Shown: in pieces, positions 62,851-64,000 of the stretch
Layout of the letters: the number at the start of each line of letters is the position of its first letter
Position numbering within the stretch: position 1 is the stretch's first letter
Source: Symsagittifera roscoffensis
Lineage: Eukaryota; Xenacoelomorpha; Acoela; Convolutidae
Direction of reading: 5' to 3'
Length of the DNA: 64,000 nucleotides
Assembly (NCBI RefSeq): GCF_963678635.1
Contig: NC_087062.1
Coordinates: 57,115,970 to 57,179,969 of the forward strand
Program-made: the position numbers and the translations under genes
Notes under the pieces: generated by a model
What the model was told of the DNA's origin: nothing
The model's database searches: none
What the model saw: the letters and a program-made list of their open reading frames with translations, nothing else

Positions 62851-64000
62851 AGTTACATATTTACTTTTTTAAAAATTTTTGAGCTCGAGAAACTACTATT
62901 TAAAAGATGAATGAAGTTTACTTTAAAAAACAATTCATAAAAAAATCGAAATTATCCTTCATCGAGGAGCATAAACAATTGTCACCTACTTCAAAACTTG
63001 AAACAACAAATTTTGAAAGTGCTCGTTGCATCAAGAACATCTAGAAAAGTCTCCAAAACTAGCAAAAACAAAAAAAATTTAAAACAGGTTTTTAATGCTA
63101 CTTGTTTTCTAGTCTTTTAAATTGTTGTTTGTTCTGATTCTAATGCAATTCTTGTTTTCTTTTAAATTGTGTTTACAAAGCAACAACAGCGCGTTTTTGA
63201 TATAAACGTTTATTAGAAACAAACGTTCATTGAGAGGCCGAAATGTGCTCTTTGTAACATTTAATCGGATTCTGCATCAGGCCAAAATCAGAAAATTCGG
63301 GGATTCTCAAATGCTCTTTTTATGGTCTGTTTTGCTATTTTGAATTCCTTGAACAAATATACCACTATACCACTATAGCAAACTAGCAGAATCCAATAAA
63401 AAATTACAGAATCTGGAACAGTTTGTGGAATCCTCAAGACAAAATCATTATCTGTGTTTAGTCAGCTTAGGCAACTATGAGCGTAATCCGCATTTTGTTT
63501 GCGAATTCCAGTAATATTTTTAGTTAAATCATGAAAAAAAATTACAAAATCAAGTGTTTAGATTTTGTGTTTGGATCACCAATTGCCTGTCAAATTTTTG
63601 GGAAAAACCATCTGCAAACTTTCCCCGAGAACAAAAAACAACGTAAATTTTCCCCGAGAAAAAACAAAAACTTATTGTCGGGACAAAATAGATAAAAAAC
63701 GGCGAGCATCATCATATCGTTTCTCAACAAGTTTTGTTATCTTCATGGTTTTTCACATAAAATTAGAATCGACCATAGTCTTGCTTTTTATTTCCTAATT
63801 TTGAACCTTCCTGCAAAAAGTTTAACCTTGAAATCATTTTTTGTACAGTATGAGATCTTAGATCTAACGGGCTTGTAGAAAAACTTGTTTTTATGAGAAA
63901 TCAAAACTATTGGCCATGTCATACACTTTATTTAAGAGAACTTGAAATTATTCACTCGATAAAATCATTTCTAACTTGAGAATCAGTAGACAACCATCTT
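62851..64000. other. Right flank, no gene seen
   Basis: AT-rich sequence unrelated by eye to the retroelement. The open frame 63565-63798 has no support. The sharp change at about 62850 marks the truncation point of the element. Confidence 0.55.

Noticed and set aside
1-64000. CRISPR arrays, bacterial operons or phage
   Set aside because: Spliced genes, eukaryotic retroelements and microsatellites throughout; the tandem repeats seen have no spacer-repeat structure.

Overview
This is an AT-rich, TE-dense stretch of a eukaryotic and almost certainly metazoan genome. The grounds are spliced genes with GT/AG introns of about 0.3 to over 7 kb, a trypsin-fold secreted protein, a single-pass membrane protein, Ty3/gypsy-type retroelements, MULE and hAT-like DNA elements, long microsatellites and one 200-base assembly gap. 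The species cannot be named from the sequence. Large introns argue against very compact animal genomes.

Layout. (1) 1416-18639, plus strand: three large tandem units. Each has an A block (a MULE-transposase-like C-terminal fragment plus non-coding DNA) followed by a P block (part of an env-bearing LTR retroelement). Only the third P block runs through to a 3' LTR. (2) 19398-24186, plus strand: exons of an S1 (trypsin-fold) protein with a signal peptide and a degenerate catalytic-serine motif. A decayed MULE transposase on the minus strand, a (CT)n/(CTAT)n block and the assembly gap lie between them. (3) 26650-28017: a foldback element with a second inverted-repeat element nested in one arm. 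(4) 28384-50722, minus strand: a gene I reconstructed exon by exon. It has a transmembrane exon, a basic tail, an array of homologous phase-0 exons, helical exons, and a stop followed by AATAAA. I do not recognise the family. Its introns contain a 4.8-kb non-autonomous LTR element (34181-39005, ACTC on both sides), a 438-bp hAT-like element with a perfect 8-bp target duplication (39709-40146), and a 7-kb Ty3/gypsy-type element (40745-47704) whose 5' edge cuts into one repeat exon. (5) 51727-62850, minus strand: a second decayed copy of the env-bearing element, with RNase H, integrase, membrane ORFs, an env-like region, a downstream ORF and a 3' LTR.

The least familiar features are these. The Ty3/gypsy-type element carries two tandem 285-bp paralogous ORFs between its 5' LTR and gag, and gag ends exactly on a U UUA AAC heptamer followed by UAG, with the protease frame opening at that heptamer. 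The env-bearing family has a conserved 54-62 residue two-helix membrane ORF between pol and env, a large unknown ORF after env, an LTR hairpin with a compensatory base-pair change, and a deletion derivative with a triplicated 3' block. The host gene's repeat-exon array has been repeatedly invaded by transposons. Most retroelement frames are broken, so the window is largely a graveyard with a few informative intact parts.
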